Shown: positions 41,409 to 51,698, counted from the stretch's first letter. The stretch is DNA of 57,511 bases from Verrucomicrobiota bacterium (GCA_029557905.1 JAKQHR010000001.1:1-57511), one strand, 5' to 3'. The notes: generated by a model not told the origin, from the letters alone. Translations and numbers: made by a program.

Positions 41409-42081
41409 CGAGCTTCAGCCCTTTGGGCCGGTCTCCGATCTTCAGTCCAGGCTTGTACAGGCCCGGCACACAGGCGCCATTCCAGACACGGTTCTTTTTC
41501 TGGAGCATAAACCCGTCGTGACCCTGGGTCGTCGCGGCCGCGACCGGTTCCTGAAGCTCCCGTCCGAAGAATATGCCCGCCGGGGCATCGAGCTGATGAC
41601 CTCGCCGCGCGGCGGAGACGTGACCTGGCACGGCCCGGGCCAGCTGGTCATGTATCCCGTTATCAAACTCGGCGATCGCGAGGCGGACACGCACGGCTAT
41701 CTGCGCAACATGGAGGAGATCGCGATCCGGACCGCGGCGGATTTCGACGTGAAGGCGTTCCGGCGCGAAGGAAAAAGCGGCGCATGGACCGAACAGGGCA
41801 AGCTGGCGGCGATCGGTTTCCGGGTGTCGCGCTGGGTGACCAGTCACGGCATGAGTTTCAACGTGTCTCCCGATCTGTCGGGATTTGACACCATCGTGCC
41901 CTGCGGGCTGGAGGGAGAAGCTGTCGCGTCGCTGAAATCCATCCTGGGCGAAAGATGTCCGTCACTGTCGGCCGCGCGGGATGCCCTGAAGACCCGCTTT
42001 GAAGAGGTCTGCGAGCGTCCGCTGGAAGTATTTGCCTCGTGCGCGCCGCCCGCGGAGCTCGCCGGATTCATGAATTTCTGA
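41383..42081 (+). CDS. lipB: Octanoyl-[ACP]:protein N-octanoyltransferase LipB
   Basis: 232 residues from ATG 41383, with AGGAA 8 bp before it (an in-frame ATG at 41362 is less likely). LipB motifs: LEHKPVVTLGRRG, SPRGGDVTWHGPGQLVMYPV, catalytic Lys in QGKLAAIGF, SHGMSFNVSPD, and catalytic Cys in FDTIVPCGL. It transfers octanoate from acyl carrier protein to lipoyl domains; lipA must be elsewhere. It overlaps gcvH by 26 bp and the convergent rsmB by 14 bp. Confidence 0.96.
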   Translation: MTAVALYFDELQPFGPVSDLQSRLVQARHTGAIPDTVLFLEHKPVVTLGRRGRDRFLKLPSEEYARRGIELMTSPRGGDVTWHGPGQLVMYPVIKLGDREADTHGYLRNMEEIAIRTAADFDVKAFRREGKSGAWTEQGKLAAIGFRVSRWVTSHGMSFNVSPDLSGFDTIVPCGLEGEAVASLKSILGERCPSLSAARDALKTRFEEVCERPLEVFASCAPPAELAGFMNF

Positions 42082-43339
42082 CAAGCCGCGCGGCAAAAGC
42101 GCCGTCGGTTCCGCTGTCGGGCGGAAAAAGCAGCCGGCTTTCGTCGAGCCGGAAATCAGGATGCGCGGCCAGCCAGTGATTCACCATGAGGGTGTTTTCT
42201 TCCGGTTCAAGGCTGCAGGTGCTGTAGACGATGCGCCCTCCGGGCTTCACCAGTTCGGCCTGATGGTCCAGAATCATGCGCTGGGTGCGGCAGAGTTCTC
42301 GCAGCCGCTTTTCAGAAAAGCGCCATTTTGCGTCGGGCCGCCGTCGGATCACTCCGGTGTTGCTGCAGGGAACATCGAGAAGAATGCCGTCAAAGGCGTC
42401 GTCGCGCGGCGACATTTTTGCATCGCCCTGAAGCACCCGGATGAAATCTGCGCCGGTGCGGTTCATGTTTTCCTTCAGGCGATCCAGGCGCTCGGGATAC
42501 AAGTCCATGGCCGTCAGTGATCCTGTCCGCCGCATGGCCCCGGCGATCATCAGCGCCTTCCCGCCCGGCGCGGAGCAGGCGTCCAGGATTTTTTCGCCGG
42601 GCTGCGGGTTCAGCAGGGAAACCGCAAGCGTGGTGGCGGGGTCCTGAACGGTGAAATTTCCGTCATGGTATCCGGGCAGATCGCGGACGGGGCATCCGGG
42701 GGGGAGCACTAGAAAATGCTGCGGGTCGAAAGGATGCGGTACCGCGGCGATCTTTCTTTTCTCCAGTGCGGCCCGGATGGAATCCATGGCCGCCGGGATG
42801 CAAAGAACCGTTCGTGCCCTCCGGTTGTTCCATTTGCAGAGCCGCACCGCATCCTCCCGACCCCATTGATCTGTCCAGCGGCGAAAAAGGTCTTCGGGGC
42901 AGGAGAGGCGGATCTCCGGTTTCTGCCGGGCCACTCCGGAGAGCAGTTCCCGGCGGCGGCGGAGCGCATTGCGCAGGACGGCATTGACAAACCGCGCGGC
43001 TTTTTCGGCGCCGGCGGCGCGGGCGGCGTCCACGCATTCGCTGACCACGAAATAGGGTTTGGCGCTGTTCATGTAGAGCAGCCGGTAAAGGCCGGTCAGC
43101 AGCAGCGCGCGCAGGCGCAGGGCCGGCGGCCGCGGGGCCAGTTCGCGGATCATCCATTCCAGACTTGCGCGCCAGCGGATCGCACCGTAGACCAGTTCGA
43201 GAAGAAGTCCGTGCTGCTCCCGCACGGAGTCGAGGAGGCGGTCCGGGAAGAGGCCCTTCTCCAGCTGTGCCTCGACAATGGCGGCCGCCTGAATCTGAAT
43301 ATTGCCGTCGGCTGATTGCATGCGCAGAGATTCGGTCAC
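42068..43339 (-). CDS. rsmB: 16S rRNA (cytosine-967-C5)-methyltransferase RsmB
   Basis: 423 residues counting from GTG 43339; ATG 43321 six codons later is an equally plausible start. An N-terminal NusB-like domain (LELVYGAIRWRASLEW, LFMNS-type LYMNSAKPYFVVSECVDAAR) is followed by the SUN methyltransferase: SAM site LDACSAPGGKALMIAG, LDVPCSNTGVIRRRPDAKW with one catalytic Cys, and IVYSTCSLEPEEN with the other. It methylates C967 of 16S rRNA. Its 3' end overlaps lipB on the opposite strand by 14 bp. Confidence 0.95.
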   Translation of the reverse strand: MTESLRMQSADGNIQIQAAAIVEAQLEKGLFPDRLLDSVREQHGLLLELVYGAIRWRASLEWMIRELAPRPPALRLRALLLTGLYRLLYMNSAKPYFVVSECVDAARAAGAEKAARFVNAVLRNALRRRRELLSGVARQKPEIRLSCPEDLFRRWTDQWGREDAVRLCKWNNRRARTVLCIPAAMDSIRAALEKRKIAAVPHPFDPQHFLVLPPGCPVRDLPGYHDGNFTVQDPATTLAVSLLNPQPGEKILDACSAPGGKALMIAGAMRRTGSLTAMDLYPERLDRLKENMNRTGADFIRVLQGDAKMSPRDDAFDGILLDVPCSNTGVIRRRPDAKWRFSEKRLRELCRTQRMILDHQAELVKPGGRIVYSTCSLEPEENTLMVNHWLAAHPDFRLDESRLLFPPDSGTDGAFAARLVRNS

Positions 43340-43410
43340 CCCCTGCTTAAAATCAAACGCAAAGTGCGGCCGTTTCCGGCTTTCGCGCGGTCCGGCAATA
43401 ATCTCATATA

Positions 43411-43422
43411 GGCAATATTGCC
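43411..43422. promoter_or_regulatory. 12-bp perfect palindrome GGCAATATTGCC upstream of glnN
   Basis: GGCAATATTGCC is fully self-complementary and lies in the AT-rich 222-bp gap before glnN. A half copy GGCAATA occurs at 43394-43400. It could be the operator of a nitrogen or redox regulator; no known consensus is matched. Confidence 0.35.
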
Positions 43423-43501
43423 GTATTATTAAAAAAATATTTCCTGCGCGGAAGGGAGAAATAAAGAGCGCAGTTTTGAAAATGATCTATTTATTACGGC
43501 A

Positions 43502-43523
43502 CACAAATGCCATAACATTTGTG
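43502..43523. promoter_or_regulatory. Inverted repeat CACAAATG-N6-CATTTGTG upstream of glnN
   Basis: Perfect 8-bp arms (43502-43509 and 43516-43523) with a 6-bp spacer form a 22-bp dyad ending 38 bp before the glnN start. The size and spacing are typical of dimeric regulator operators. It partly overlaps a GGCAC sequence that looks like a sigma-54 -24 element but lacks the correct spacing to a -12 GC. Confidence 0.45.
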
Positions 43524-43561
43524 CAAACATTAATATGGAATAAAAAGCGGGGTATAAAGAA

Positions 43562-45667
43562 ATGAGCCCAAAAAAGAACGAGAGCAAGAGCGAGGCCCGG
43601 GAGATGCTGACGGACATCTACGGGGAGAATGTGTTCAGCCTGAAGGTCATGCGCGACTATCTTTCGGATGCCGCCTTCAAGTCGCTTTCCGGAACCATTC
43701 GCAGCGGCGCAACGATAGACCCGAGAATTGCCGACGAGGTGGCCGATGCAATGAAGATCTGGGCGCTGGAACGCGGGGCCACTCACTACACGCACTGGTT
43801 CCAGCCCCTGACCGGCACCACCGCCGAAAAACATGATTCGTTCATTGTCCCGGACGGCGAGGGCGGAGCCATTGCCAAGTTTTCGGGCGAAGAGCTGATT
43901 CAGGGCGAGCCCGACGCCTCCAGTTTTCCGTCGGGCGGCCTGCGGGCCACGTTCGAAGCCCGCGGCTATACCGCGTGGGATCCCACCAGTCCGGCGTTCA
44001 TCAAGGAGGATGGTCAAAGCCGGACGCTCTGCATTCCCACGGTCTTCTGCGGATATCACGGCGAGGCGCTGGACAAGAAGACCCCGCTGCTGCGCTCCAT
44101 GAAGGCACTGAACACGCAAATCTGCAGGCTGGCAAAACTGTTCGGGGTGAAATCGGACGGCTGCCGGGTGATCACCACGCTTGGTTCCGAGCAGGAATAT
44201 TTCCTGATCGACAAGGAACTTCACGAGGCCCGGCTGGATCTGCTGCAGTGCGGACGCACACTGTTCGGCCGCTCGCCCGCCAAGCATCAGCAGCTCGAAG
44301 ATCACTACTTCGGCGCGATCAAGAGCCGCGTGGTGGCATTCATGACCGATCTGGACCGCGAGCTCTGGCGTCTCGGAGTGCCCGCGCGCACCCGGCACAA
44401 TGAGGTCTGTCCCGGACAGTTTGAAATCGCGCCCATGTTCGAGGAGCTGAATCTGGCCGTGGACCACAACATGCTGACGATGGAAATCATCCGCCGCGTG
44501 GCCGAAGAGCACGGCTTTGCGTGCCTGCTCCACGAAAAGCCTTTTGCGGGCGTGAACGGCTCCGGCAAGCACAACAACTGGTCCATCTGCGGTCCGGATG
44601 GGAAGAACTGGCTGAGCCCCGGCGACGATCCGCATGAGAATGCCAAGTTCCTGACGGTGATCTGCGCGCTGATCAAGGCGGTGGACACGCACGCCGATCT
44701 GCTGCGCGCCGCCGTTGCCTCTCCGGGCAACGATCACCGCCTCGGCGCAAACGAGGCGCCCCCGGCCATCATCTCCATCTTCCTGGGCGAACAGCTCACG
44801 GATATTATTGACCAGATCGAAAAGGGCGGCGCAAACCGTTCGCACAAGGGCGGCATGATCGAGCTGGGCGTGGATTCCATTCCCCCTCTGCCGCGCGGGA
44901 ACACGGACCGCAACCGGACATCGCCCTTTGCGTTCACCGGGAACAAATTTGAATTCCGCGCGGTGGGATCGGAGCAGAATCCTTCGGCCGCGAACGTGGT
45001 GCTGAACACCATCATGGCCGAGGCACTTGATGAGATCTGCACCAAGCTGGAGAAGGCGGGCGCGGAGGAATTCAATGCCGCCCTGCAGAGCATACTCTCC
45101 GACATCATCCGGAAGCACAAGCGGGTGCTCTTCAACGGGGACGGCTATACGGACGAATGGGTGGCCGAAGCCGAGCGGCGCGGCCTCCCGAACCTGAAAA
45201 AGACGCCCGAGGCCCTGGCTTCCTACCGCACCGAAAAGGCAAAGGCCCTGTTCAGCAAATACCGCGTGCTGAGCGAGCGCGAACTGGCCTCCCGCTACGA
45301 GGTGTACATCGAAGCCTATCATCGCGTGGTCAAAATAGAAGCGCGCTGCGCGGTAACCATGGCCCGCACGATGATCGCTCCCGCCGCCATTCGCGCGCAG
45401 ACCGAACTGGCGGGGAACATCAAGTCGGTCAAAGAGGCGGGCGGATCTGCCGCGGGCGCCCAGTCGCTTCTCGAGGAAATCTGCCGGCATACAGAAATGA
45501 TGCTCTCCGCCATTAAGTCGCTGGAGAGCCGGATAGCCGAAGACGATGTGTCGGGCATGATTTCCGCCACTCTGGCGCTCCGGGAGCCCGTGGATGAGCT
45601 GGAGGGACTGCTTCCGGATGACGCATGGCCGCTTCCGTCCTATGCCGAAATGCTGTTCATGATGTAG
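43562..45667 (+). CDS. glnN: Glutamine synthetase type III
   Basis: 701 residues, the large GSIII type rather than the 470-residue GlnA. GSIII landmarks include [15 protein letters not shown] near the N-terminus, [94 protein letters not shown] and [14 protein letters not shown]. It makes glutamine from glutamate, ammonia and ATP. The gltB gene starts 13 bp after its stop, giving a full GS-GOGAT operon. Two dyads lie in its upstream region. GSIII enzymes are frequent in Bacteroidota, cyanobacteria and anaerobes. Confidence 0.96.
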   Translation: MSPKKNESKSEAREMLTDIYGENVFSLKVMRDYLSDAAFKSLSGTIRSGATIDPRIADEVADAMKIWALERGATHYTHWFQPLTGTTAEKHDSFIVPDGEGGAIAKFSGEELIQGEPDASSFPSGGLRATFEARGYTAWDPTSPAFIKEDGQSRTLCIPTVFCGYHGEALDKKTPLLRSMKALNTQICRLAKLFGVKSDGCRVITTLGSEQEYFLIDKELHEARLDLLQCGRTLFGRSPAKHQQLEDHYFGAIKSRVVAFMTDLDRELWRLGVPARTRHNEVCPGQFEIAPMFEELNLAVDHNMLTMEIIRRVAEEHGFACLLHEKPFAGVNGSGKHNNWSICGPDGKNWLSPGDDPHENAKFLTVICALIKAVDTHADLLRAAVASPGNDHRLGANEAPPAIISIFLGEQLTDIIDQIEKGGANRSHKGGMIELGVDSIPPLPRGNTDRNRTSPFAFTGNKFEFRAVGSEQNPSAANVVLNTIMAEALDEICTKLEKAGAEEFNAALQSILSDIIRKHKRVLFNGDGYTDEWVAEAERRGLPNLKKTPEALASYRTEKAKALFSKYRVLSERELASRYEVYIEAYHRVVKIEARCAVTMARTMIAPAAIRAQTELAGNIKSVKEAGGSAAGAQSLLEEICRHTEMMLSAIKSLESRIAEDDVSGMISATLALREPVDELEGLLPDDAWPLPSYAEMLFMM

Positions 45668-45680
45668 GCTGGGGAATCCC

Positions 45681-48600
45681 ATGCAAACGATCAGGAAGGA
45701 GAGGGACGACGTCCCGGTTCGACAGTGCAGGAACTGTTTTCCCGCGCCGCAGGGCCTTTACGATCCGCAGAGGGAACACGATGCCTGCGGCGTGGGTTTC
45801 CTGGTGAACATTCAGGGAGAGAAATCGCACCGCATCATCGAACAGGGCATCACGGTGCTCAAGAACCTGCTGCATCGCGGCGCCACCGGCGCCGATCCCG
45901 AGACCGGTGACGGGGCGGGGCTGTTGTTCCAGATTCCCGACGCGTTTTTCAGGAAGGCCGTCGCTGCGCAGCGCATGGATCTTCCGCCCGCGGGGGAATA
46001 CGGGGTCGGCATGCTGTTTCTTCCGCGCGATCCGGAGCGCCGCGACCTGTGCCGCGCCGCGGTCGAGCGCGCTGCGGAGGATGAAGGCCTGCGGTTCCTC
46101 GGCTGGCGCGATGTTCCCGTGGACAGTTCCGTGCTCGGCCGGAAGGCGCTGGAAGAGATGCCTTTTGTGGCGCAGTGTTTTGTTTCCGGGGCCTCCGGCG
46201 AAACGCTGGAGCGGAAACTCTGCGTAATGCGCAAGCAGGCGCAGGGAAAAGCCGGGGCGGTCCACGCGCCGGGTGACCTTTTTTACATTCCCAGCCTGTC
46301 TTCGCGCACCATCGTGTACAAGGGGCTGATGCTTCCGAAACAGATTGCGGCGTTTTATCCCGACCTGAACGACGAAGCCCTTGTATCCGCGCTGGTCATT
46401 GTGCATCAGCGCTACAGCACCAACACCTTCCCTTCATGGGCGCTGGCGCAGCCGTTCCGCTATCTTGCGCACAACGGCGAGATCAACACCCTTCAGGGCA
46501 ACCGGAACTGGATGGCTTCCCGCGAGAACAACCTGCGCTCGGATGTGCTGGGCGATGACATCCGCAAGGTCCTTCCGGTGATTGAACCGGGCGGGAGCGA
46601 CTCCGCCGCCGCGGACAATGTGCTGGAACTGCTGTGCCGGGCGGGCCGGTCGCTTGATCATTCGGTGGCGATGATGATTCCGCAGGCCTGGGGCACGAAA
46701 TATCCCATTGGGCCCGATCTGAGGGGTTTCTTCGAGTACCATTCGGGCCTGATGGAGCCGTGGGACGGCCCGGCGGCCGTCGCGTTTTCGGACGGCCGTT
46801 TCATCGGCGCAGTGCTCGACCGGAACGGCCTGCGTCCCGCGCGGTACACGCTCACCCGGGACGGGTTCATGGTGTTCGCATCCGAAGCGGGTGTGCTGGA
46901 TATTCCCCCGGAGGACGTGAAGGAAAAAGGATCCCTCAGGCCGGGCGAAATGATTATGGCCGATGTGCAGACCGGCCGCCTGATGAAAAACATCGAGATC
47001 AAGCAGGGCCTTGCGCGCCGGCAGCCGTATCGCCGGTGGGTTGAGGAGAACCGCATCGACATTCATGGTTTCTTCAGCGCCGTCAACCCCGTCACCGCCG
47101 ACGAAAAGAACCTGAACTTCCGCGAGAAGCTTTTCGGCTACACGCGCGAGGATTTGACGGTCATTCTGGGGCCGATGGCGGCCACCGGCCACGAACCCGT
47201 CGGTTCAATGGGTTCCGATCAGCCGCTCGCCGTGCTGTCCGAGAAACCGCAGCTTTTGTACTGGTACTTCAAGCAGATCTTCGCGCAGGTCACCAATCCG
47301 CCGATCGATCCGTACCGCGAGGAGCTGGTGATGTCGCTGATGACCTTTCTGGGGAACACGGACGACATCCTCAGCGAAAGCCCCCAGCATGCGCGGCTGG
47401 TGAAGCTGCAGCATCCGATTCTTTCAAATGAAGACCTCCAGCGGATTCGCGAACTTCCGCACGAGGATTTCCGCAGCGTGACGCTGAAGATGGACTTCTT
47501 TTCGCGCGGAAGCGGGCGGGATCTGGAGGATGCGCTGGACTCACTCTGCCGGCAGGCCGAGACGGCCGTGCGGAGCGGGGCCCGGATTGTGATTCTCAGC
47601 GACCGGGACCTGGCGGGGGACCGCGCGCCGATACCGGCGCTGCTGGCCACGGCGGCAGTCAACCGCCACCTGATCGGGCATGGCCTGCGCACCCGGACGG
47701 GACTGCTGGTTGAAACAGGCGAAGCGCGGGAGGTCATGCATCTGGCGCTGCTGCTGGGCTACGGGGCGTCGGCGGTCAATTTGTACCTCGCCTATGAGAT
47801 TATTGCCGATCTCGCGGTGAAGAAGCAGCTCCCGGTGAATCTGCCTGTCACGCGCGCCACTAAGAACTACTTCGTCGCCCTTCAGAAAGGCCTGCTGAAG
47901 ATCATGTCGAAAATGGGAATTTCGACCCTGCGCAGCTACCGCAATGCGCAGGTGTTTGAAGCGGTTGGCCTGAGCAGTGAGCTGATCAGCCGGTATTTCA
48001 CGGGCACACCTTCGCGCGTGGAGGGCATCGGGCTGGATGGCATCGCGCGCGAGGCCCGGGCGCGATATGATTTTGCGCAGGACCGGCCGCTCTACGGGGA
48101 CGTGCTGACCAGCGGGGGACAGTACGCCTTCCGGAAGGATGGAGAGCGGCACCTCTGGACCGCGGACACCATCACCCTGCTGCAGCAGGCCGCGCGGGAG
48201 AACGACCGGGAGAAATACCGGCGCTATGCGGAGCTCATTAACAACCAGACGCAGCGGCAAAGCACACTGCGCGGCCTGCTCGGGTTCCGCGCGCAGAATC
48301 CGGTTCCCCTGGAGGAGGTCGAGCCGGCCGGGGAAATCATGAAGCGCTTTGTCACCGGAGCGATGTCGTTCGGATCCATCAGCCGGGAGGCGCATGAGAC
48401 GCTGGCGGTGGCGATGAACCGCATCGGGGGGAAAAGCAACAGCGGCGAGGGCGGAGAAGACGCCGCGCGCTACCGGCCGCTGCCGAACGGGGATTCGCGA
48501 TGCAGTGCGATCAAGCAGATTGCCAGCGGGCGTTTCGGCGTGACGGCCGAATACCTGGTGAACGCAAAAGAGCTGCAAATCAAGATCGCGCAGGGAGCAA

Positions 48601-50249
48601 AACCGGGCGAGGGGGGGCAGCTTCCCGGACACAAGGTGAACGCGGAAATCGCGCGGGTGCGCCACTCCACGCCGGGCGTCACGCTGATTTCCCCGCCGCC
48701 GCATCACGACATCTATTCCATAGAGGACATCGCCCAGCTGATTTATGACCTTCACTGCGCAAACCGCGAGGCGCGGGTCTCCGTCAAACTTGTCTCTGAA
48801 ACCGGAGTGGGCACCGTGGCCGCGGGTGTGGCCAAGGCCAAGGCGGACATGATCCTGATCAGCGGCTATGACGGAGGCACGGGCGCCTCGCCGCTGTCGT
48901 CCATCAAGCATGCCGGTGTGAGCTGGGAGCTTGGACTCAGCGAGGTCCAGCAGACGCTGGTGCTGAACAATCTCCGCAGTCGTGTGCGCCTGCAGGTGGA
49001 CGGCCAGCTCAAGACCGGCCGGGATGTCGTGATCGGGGCGCTGCTGGGAGCGGAGGAATTCGGGTTTGCGACCGCGCCGCTGGTGGTCTGCGGCTGCCTG
49101 ATGATGCGCGACTGCCATTTGAACACCTGTCCGGTCGGCGTGGCCACTCAGGATCCGCGCCTGCGCAAATGCTTCCGGGGGAAGCCGGAGCATGTGGTCA
49201 ATTTCATGCGCTTTGTGGCCGAAGAGGTTCGCGAATACATGGCGCTGCTGGGCGTGCGCCGGCTTGATGATCTGGTCGGCCGGACGGATCTTCTGCAGAT
49301 GAATAAAGCCGTTGATTTCTGGAAGGCCTGTGGAATAGACCTTTCACGGGTACTGTATCAGGCCCCGGGCCCGGAACGGGACAGGCGCTGCACGCAGAAG
49401 CAGGAGCACGGCGTGGAAGATGCCCTGGACCTCGAGATCATGGATCGCATTCGGCCTGCCATCGAAAAAGCCGAGCGGGTGGATTTGACTCTGCCCATCC
49501 GCAACAGCCGGCGCACCGTGGGCGCCATGATTTCGTCGGAGATTGCCCGTCGCCGCGGAGGACAGGGCCTGCCGGATGACACCATCACGCTGCGGTTTTC
49601 CGGTTCGGCCGGGCAGAGTTTCGGCGCTTTCTGTTTGCGGGGGATGACCCTGATTCTGGAAGGGGAGGCCAATGATTATGCGGGCAAGGGCCTGTCGGGC
49701 GCAAAGATCATTATTCGCCCTCCGGCCGGCTCGGCCTTTCCCCCGTCGGAGAGTGTAATTGCCGGCAACGTGCTTCTTTACGGGGCGACCTCGGGCGAAC
49801 TGTACCTGAACGGCCGCGCCGGCGAGCGGTTCTGCATCCGCAACAGCGGCGCGATTGCCGTGGCCGAAGGGGCAGGTGATCACGGATGCGAATACATGAC
49901 GGGCGGCCGCGTGGTCATTCTGGGTCCAGTCGGTGTGAATTTCGGCGCGGGCATGAGCGGAGGCATTGCCTACGTGTATGACGAAACGGGAACCTTTGAC
50001 GAAAACTGCAATCTCGACATGATTGATCTTGAATCCGTCAGTTCGGCGGAAGACGAGCAGGAACTGAGGGGCATGATCCAGAAGCATTTCGACTGCACCG
50101 GGAGTTCCCGTGCGGCGGAAATCCTGCGCAACTGGGATTCCGCGCGGGCGCTGTTCGTGAAAGTGTTTCCGATGGAATACAAGAAGGCGCTGGGGCGGCT
50201 CAGCCGCGAGGATGCGGAAACCGAACGCGCGGAGGTGGTCAATGACTAA
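45681..50249 (+). CDS. gltB: Glutamate synthase large subunit
   Basis: 1522 residues. A short propeptide ends before Cys36 in HDACGVGFL, the N-terminal nucleophile of the glutaminase domain (about 36-440, with YSTNTFPSWALAQPFRYLAHNGEINTLQGN). A central domain and the FMN-binding synthase barrel (AMSFGSISREAH, SGYDGGTGASPLSSIKHAG near 1075) follow, then the 3Fe-4S Cys cluster (CGCLMMRDCHLNTCPVG near 1140) and the beta-helix domain with repeated GG motifs (GANDYAGKGLSGAKIII-like). It converts 2-oxoglutarate and glutamine to two glutamates, with electrons through GltD. Confidence 0.98.
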   Translation: MQTIRKERDDVPVRQCRNCFPAPQGLYDPQREHDACGVGFLVNIQGEKSHRIIEQGITVLKNLLHRGATGADPETGDGAGLLFQIPDAFFRKAVAAQRMDLPPAGEYGVGMLFLPRDPERRDLCRAAVERAAEDEGLRFLGWRDVPVDSSVLGRKALEEMPFVAQCFVSGASGETLERKLCVMRKQAQGKAGAVHAPGDLFYIPSLSSRTIVYKGLMLPKQIAAFYPDLNDEALVSALVIVHQRYSTNTFPSWALAQPFRYLAHNGEINTLQGNRNWMASRENNLRSDVLGDDIRKVLPVIEPGGSDSAAADNVLELLCRAGRSLDHSVAMMIPQAWGTKYPIGPDLRGFFEYHSGLMEPWDGPAAVAFSDGRFIGAVLDRNGLRPARYTLTRDGFMVFASEAGVLDIPPEDVKEKGSLRPGEMIMADVQTGRLMKNIEIKQGLARRQPYRRWVEENRIDIHGFFSAVNPVTADEKNLNFREKLFGYTREDLTVILGPMAATGHEPVGSMGSDQPLAVLSEKPQLLYWYFKQIFAQVTNPPIDPYREELVMSLMTFLGNTDDILSESPQHARLVKLQHPILSNEDLQRIRELPHEDFRSVTLKMDFFSRGSGRDLEDALDSLCRQAETAVRSGARIVILSDRDLAGDRAPIPALLATAAVNRHLIGHGLRTRTGLLVETGEAREVMHLALLLGYGASAVNLYLAYEIIADLAVKKQLPVNLPVTRATKNYFVALQKGLLKIMSKMGISTLRSYRNAQVFEAVGLSSELISRYFTGTPSRVEGIGLDGIAREARARYDFAQDRPLYGDVLTSGGQYAFRKDGERHLWTADTITLLQQAARENDREKYRRYAELINNQTQRQSTLRGLLGFRAQNPVPLEEVEPAGEIMKRFVTGAMSFGSISREAHETLAVAMNRIGGKSNSGEGGEDAARYRPLPNGDSRCSAIKQIASGRFGVTAEYLVNAKELQIKIAQGAKPGEGGQLPGHKVNAEIARVRHSTPGVTLISPPPHHDIYSIEDIAQLIYDLHCANREARVSVKLVSETGVGTVAAGVAKAKADMILISGYDGGTGASPLSSIKHAGVSWELGLSEVQQTLVLNNLRSRVRLQVDGQLKTGRDVVIGALLGAEEFGFATAPLVVCGCLMMRDCHLNTCPVGVATQDPRLRKCFRGKPEHVVNFMRFVAEEVREYMALLGVRRLDDLVGRTDLLQMNKAVDFWKACGIDLSRVLYQAPGPERDRRCTQKQEHGVEDALDLEIMDRIRPAIEKAERVDLTLPIRNSRRTVGAMISSEIARRRGGQGLPDDTITLRFSGSAGQSFGAFCLRGMTLILEGEANDYAGKGLSGAKIIIRPPAGSAFPPSESVIAGNVLLYGATSGELYLNGRAGERFCIRNSGAIAVAEGAGDHGCEYMTGGRVVILGPVGVNFGAGMSGGIAYVYDETGTFDENCNLDMIDLESVSSAEDEQELRGMIQKHFDCTGSSRAAEILRNWDSARALFVKVFPMEYKKALGRLSREDAETERAEVVND

Positions 50250-51651
50250 GCGCTTTGGTTTTCTGGACCGGCGCAGGGACCCGGGCTATCGTCCGGCGGT
50301 TGTGCGGGTTCAGGATTTTGAGCCGGTGGAGCAGACGCTTACGCCGGAACAGATGAGGGAGCAGGCGGGCCGCTGCATGGAATGCGGCACGCCCTTTTGT
50401 CACGGCCACGGCTGCCCGCTGGCCAATGTGATTCCGGAATGCAATGAGCTGGTTTATCAGGGACGCTGGGCGGATGCGCTGGAGCTTCTGCTGATCACCA
50501 ATCCCTTTCCGGAGTTCACCGGCCGCATTTGTCCCGCGCCGTGCGAAACATCGTGCATCGCGGGCCTGCATGGCGAACCCGTCACCATTCGCGAAATGGA
50601 GCGCGCCGTAATGGACTACGGCTACGAACACGGGCTGCTGTCCCGGAAGCCGCCTGTGCGAAAAAATCAGCGTGTGGCCGTCATCGGCTCGGGCCCGGCC
50701 GGTCTTGCCGCGGCCGAAATGCTGAACCGGGAGGGCTATCGGGTGACGGTGTATGATGACGCGGAGAAACCCGGCGGCATTCTGCGCTACGGCATCCCCG
50801 GTTTCAAGCTGGACAAGGCGCTGGTGGATCGGAGAACCGGCCTGATGAGAGAGGCCGGAATCGTTTTTGAATGCGGAGTGCGCGTGGGTGAGGATGTGGC
50901 CTTCCGGTATCTGCGCGACCGTTTCGACGCGGTCTGCCTCTGCTTTGGCGCCCGGAAGCCGCGCGATTTGGAGGTTCCCGGCCGGGAACTGGCCGGCGTT
51001 CATTTTGCGATGGACTATCTTGTGCAGCAGAACCTGAGAGAAGACGGTCATGCGATAGACCCCGGGGCGGAGATTGCCGCATACGGGAAAAAAGTCGTGG
51101 TGATCGGTGGCGGCGACACGGGATCGGACTGCCTGGGAACCGCCCTGCGCCAGGGCGCGGCGAGCGTGCTTCAGATTGAAATCATGCCGCAGCCGCCCGC
51201 GGACCGCGCACCGGAGAATCCGTGGCCCGAATGGCCGCGCATTGTGCGCGCAACCAGCAGCCACAAGGAGGGCGGGACCCGCCGCTGGTGCGTGAACACG
51301 AAGGCGTTTCTCGGAAACCGCGGGCGCGTGTGCGGGATGCGCTGCGTGGAAGTGGAGTGGTCCGGCGGGAAATGTTCTGAAAAGGAGGGATCAGAATTCG
51401 AAATTCCCGCTGATCTTGTTCTGCTGGCCATGGGTTTTACCGGTCCGGCGGAAAACCGGCTGGCCGCCTCCATTGGCCTTGAACTCGATGCGCGCGGAAA
51501 CATCCGGACAAACGCGGACCGGCAGACCACCGTGGATGGTGTCTTCGCCGCCGGCGATGCGGTCAGCGGCCAGTCACTTGTGGTGCGCGCAATTGCCGAC
51601 GGAATGACAGCCGCCCGCGGCATTATGCGTTATCTTGAAGCCCGTCCCTGA
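50242..51651 (+). CDS. gltD: Glutamate synthase small subunit
   Basis: 469 residues from ATG 50242, with GGAGG 6 bp before it; it overlaps gltB by 8 bp. The N-terminal Fe-S domain has CMECGTPFCHGHGCPLANV and FTGRICPAPCETSCI. The FAD site VAVIGSGPAGLAAAEML lies near 148 and the NADPH site VVIGGGDTGSDCLG near 287, with VFAAGDAVSGQSLVVRAI at the end. It passes electrons from NAD(P)H to GltB. A hairpin follows its stop codon at 51660. Confidence 0.98.
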   Translation: MTKRFGFLDRRRDPGYRPAVVRVQDFEPVEQTLTPEQMREQAGRCMECGTPFCHGHGCPLANVIPECNELVYQGRWADALELLLITNPFPEFTGRICPAPCETSCIAGLHGEPVTIREMERAVMDYGYEHGLLSRKPPVRKNQRVAVIGSGPAGLAAAEMLNREGYRVTVYDDAEKPGGILRYGIPGFKLDKALVDRRTGLMREAGIVFECGVRVGEDVAFRYLRDRFDAVCLCFGARKPRDLEVPGRELAGVHFAMDYLVQQNLREDGHAIDPGAEIAAYGKKVVVIGGGDTGSDCLGTALRQGAASVLQIEIMPQPPADRAPENPWPEWPRIVRATSSHKEGGTRRWCVNTKAFLGNRGRVCGMRCVEVEWSGGKCSEKEGSEFEIPADLVLLAMGFTGPAENRLAASIGLELDARGNIRTNADRQTTVDGVFAAGDAVSGQSLVVRAIADGMTAARGIMRYLEARP

Positions 51652-51659
51652 AAAAGAGA

Positions 51660-51698
51660 AGCCGTCCGGTATTCGGGGGAGGGGGGCACCGGACGGCT
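51660..51698 (+). terminator. Hairpin with G-rich loop after gltD, possible terminator
   Basis: AGCCGTCCGGT (51660-51670) and ACCGGACGGCT (51688-51698) form a perfect 11-bp stem around a 17-base loop containing five- and six-G runs. No T-run follows immediately; a weaker second stem (CGCCG...CGGCG) ending in five T occurs near 51704-51730. The pair is the likely end of the glnN-gltBD transcript. Confidence 0.5.

Noticed and set aside
43498-43511. Sigma-54 promoter before glnN (GGCAC...GCC)
   Set aside because: GG and GC are separated by 9 bp, not the required 10, so it is more likely part of the nearby dyad.
43487-45682. 731-codon open frame antisense to the whole of glnN
   Set aside because: It mirrors the glnN gene in a GC-rich genome, where codon bias keeps the opposite frame open. 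Its translation has no recognisable domain and the plus-strand gene is certain.
47541-49193. 550-codon antisense open frame inside gltB
   Set aside because: Same cause: a shadow of GC-rich codon usage. The sense strand encodes the conserved FMN barrel of glutamate synthase.
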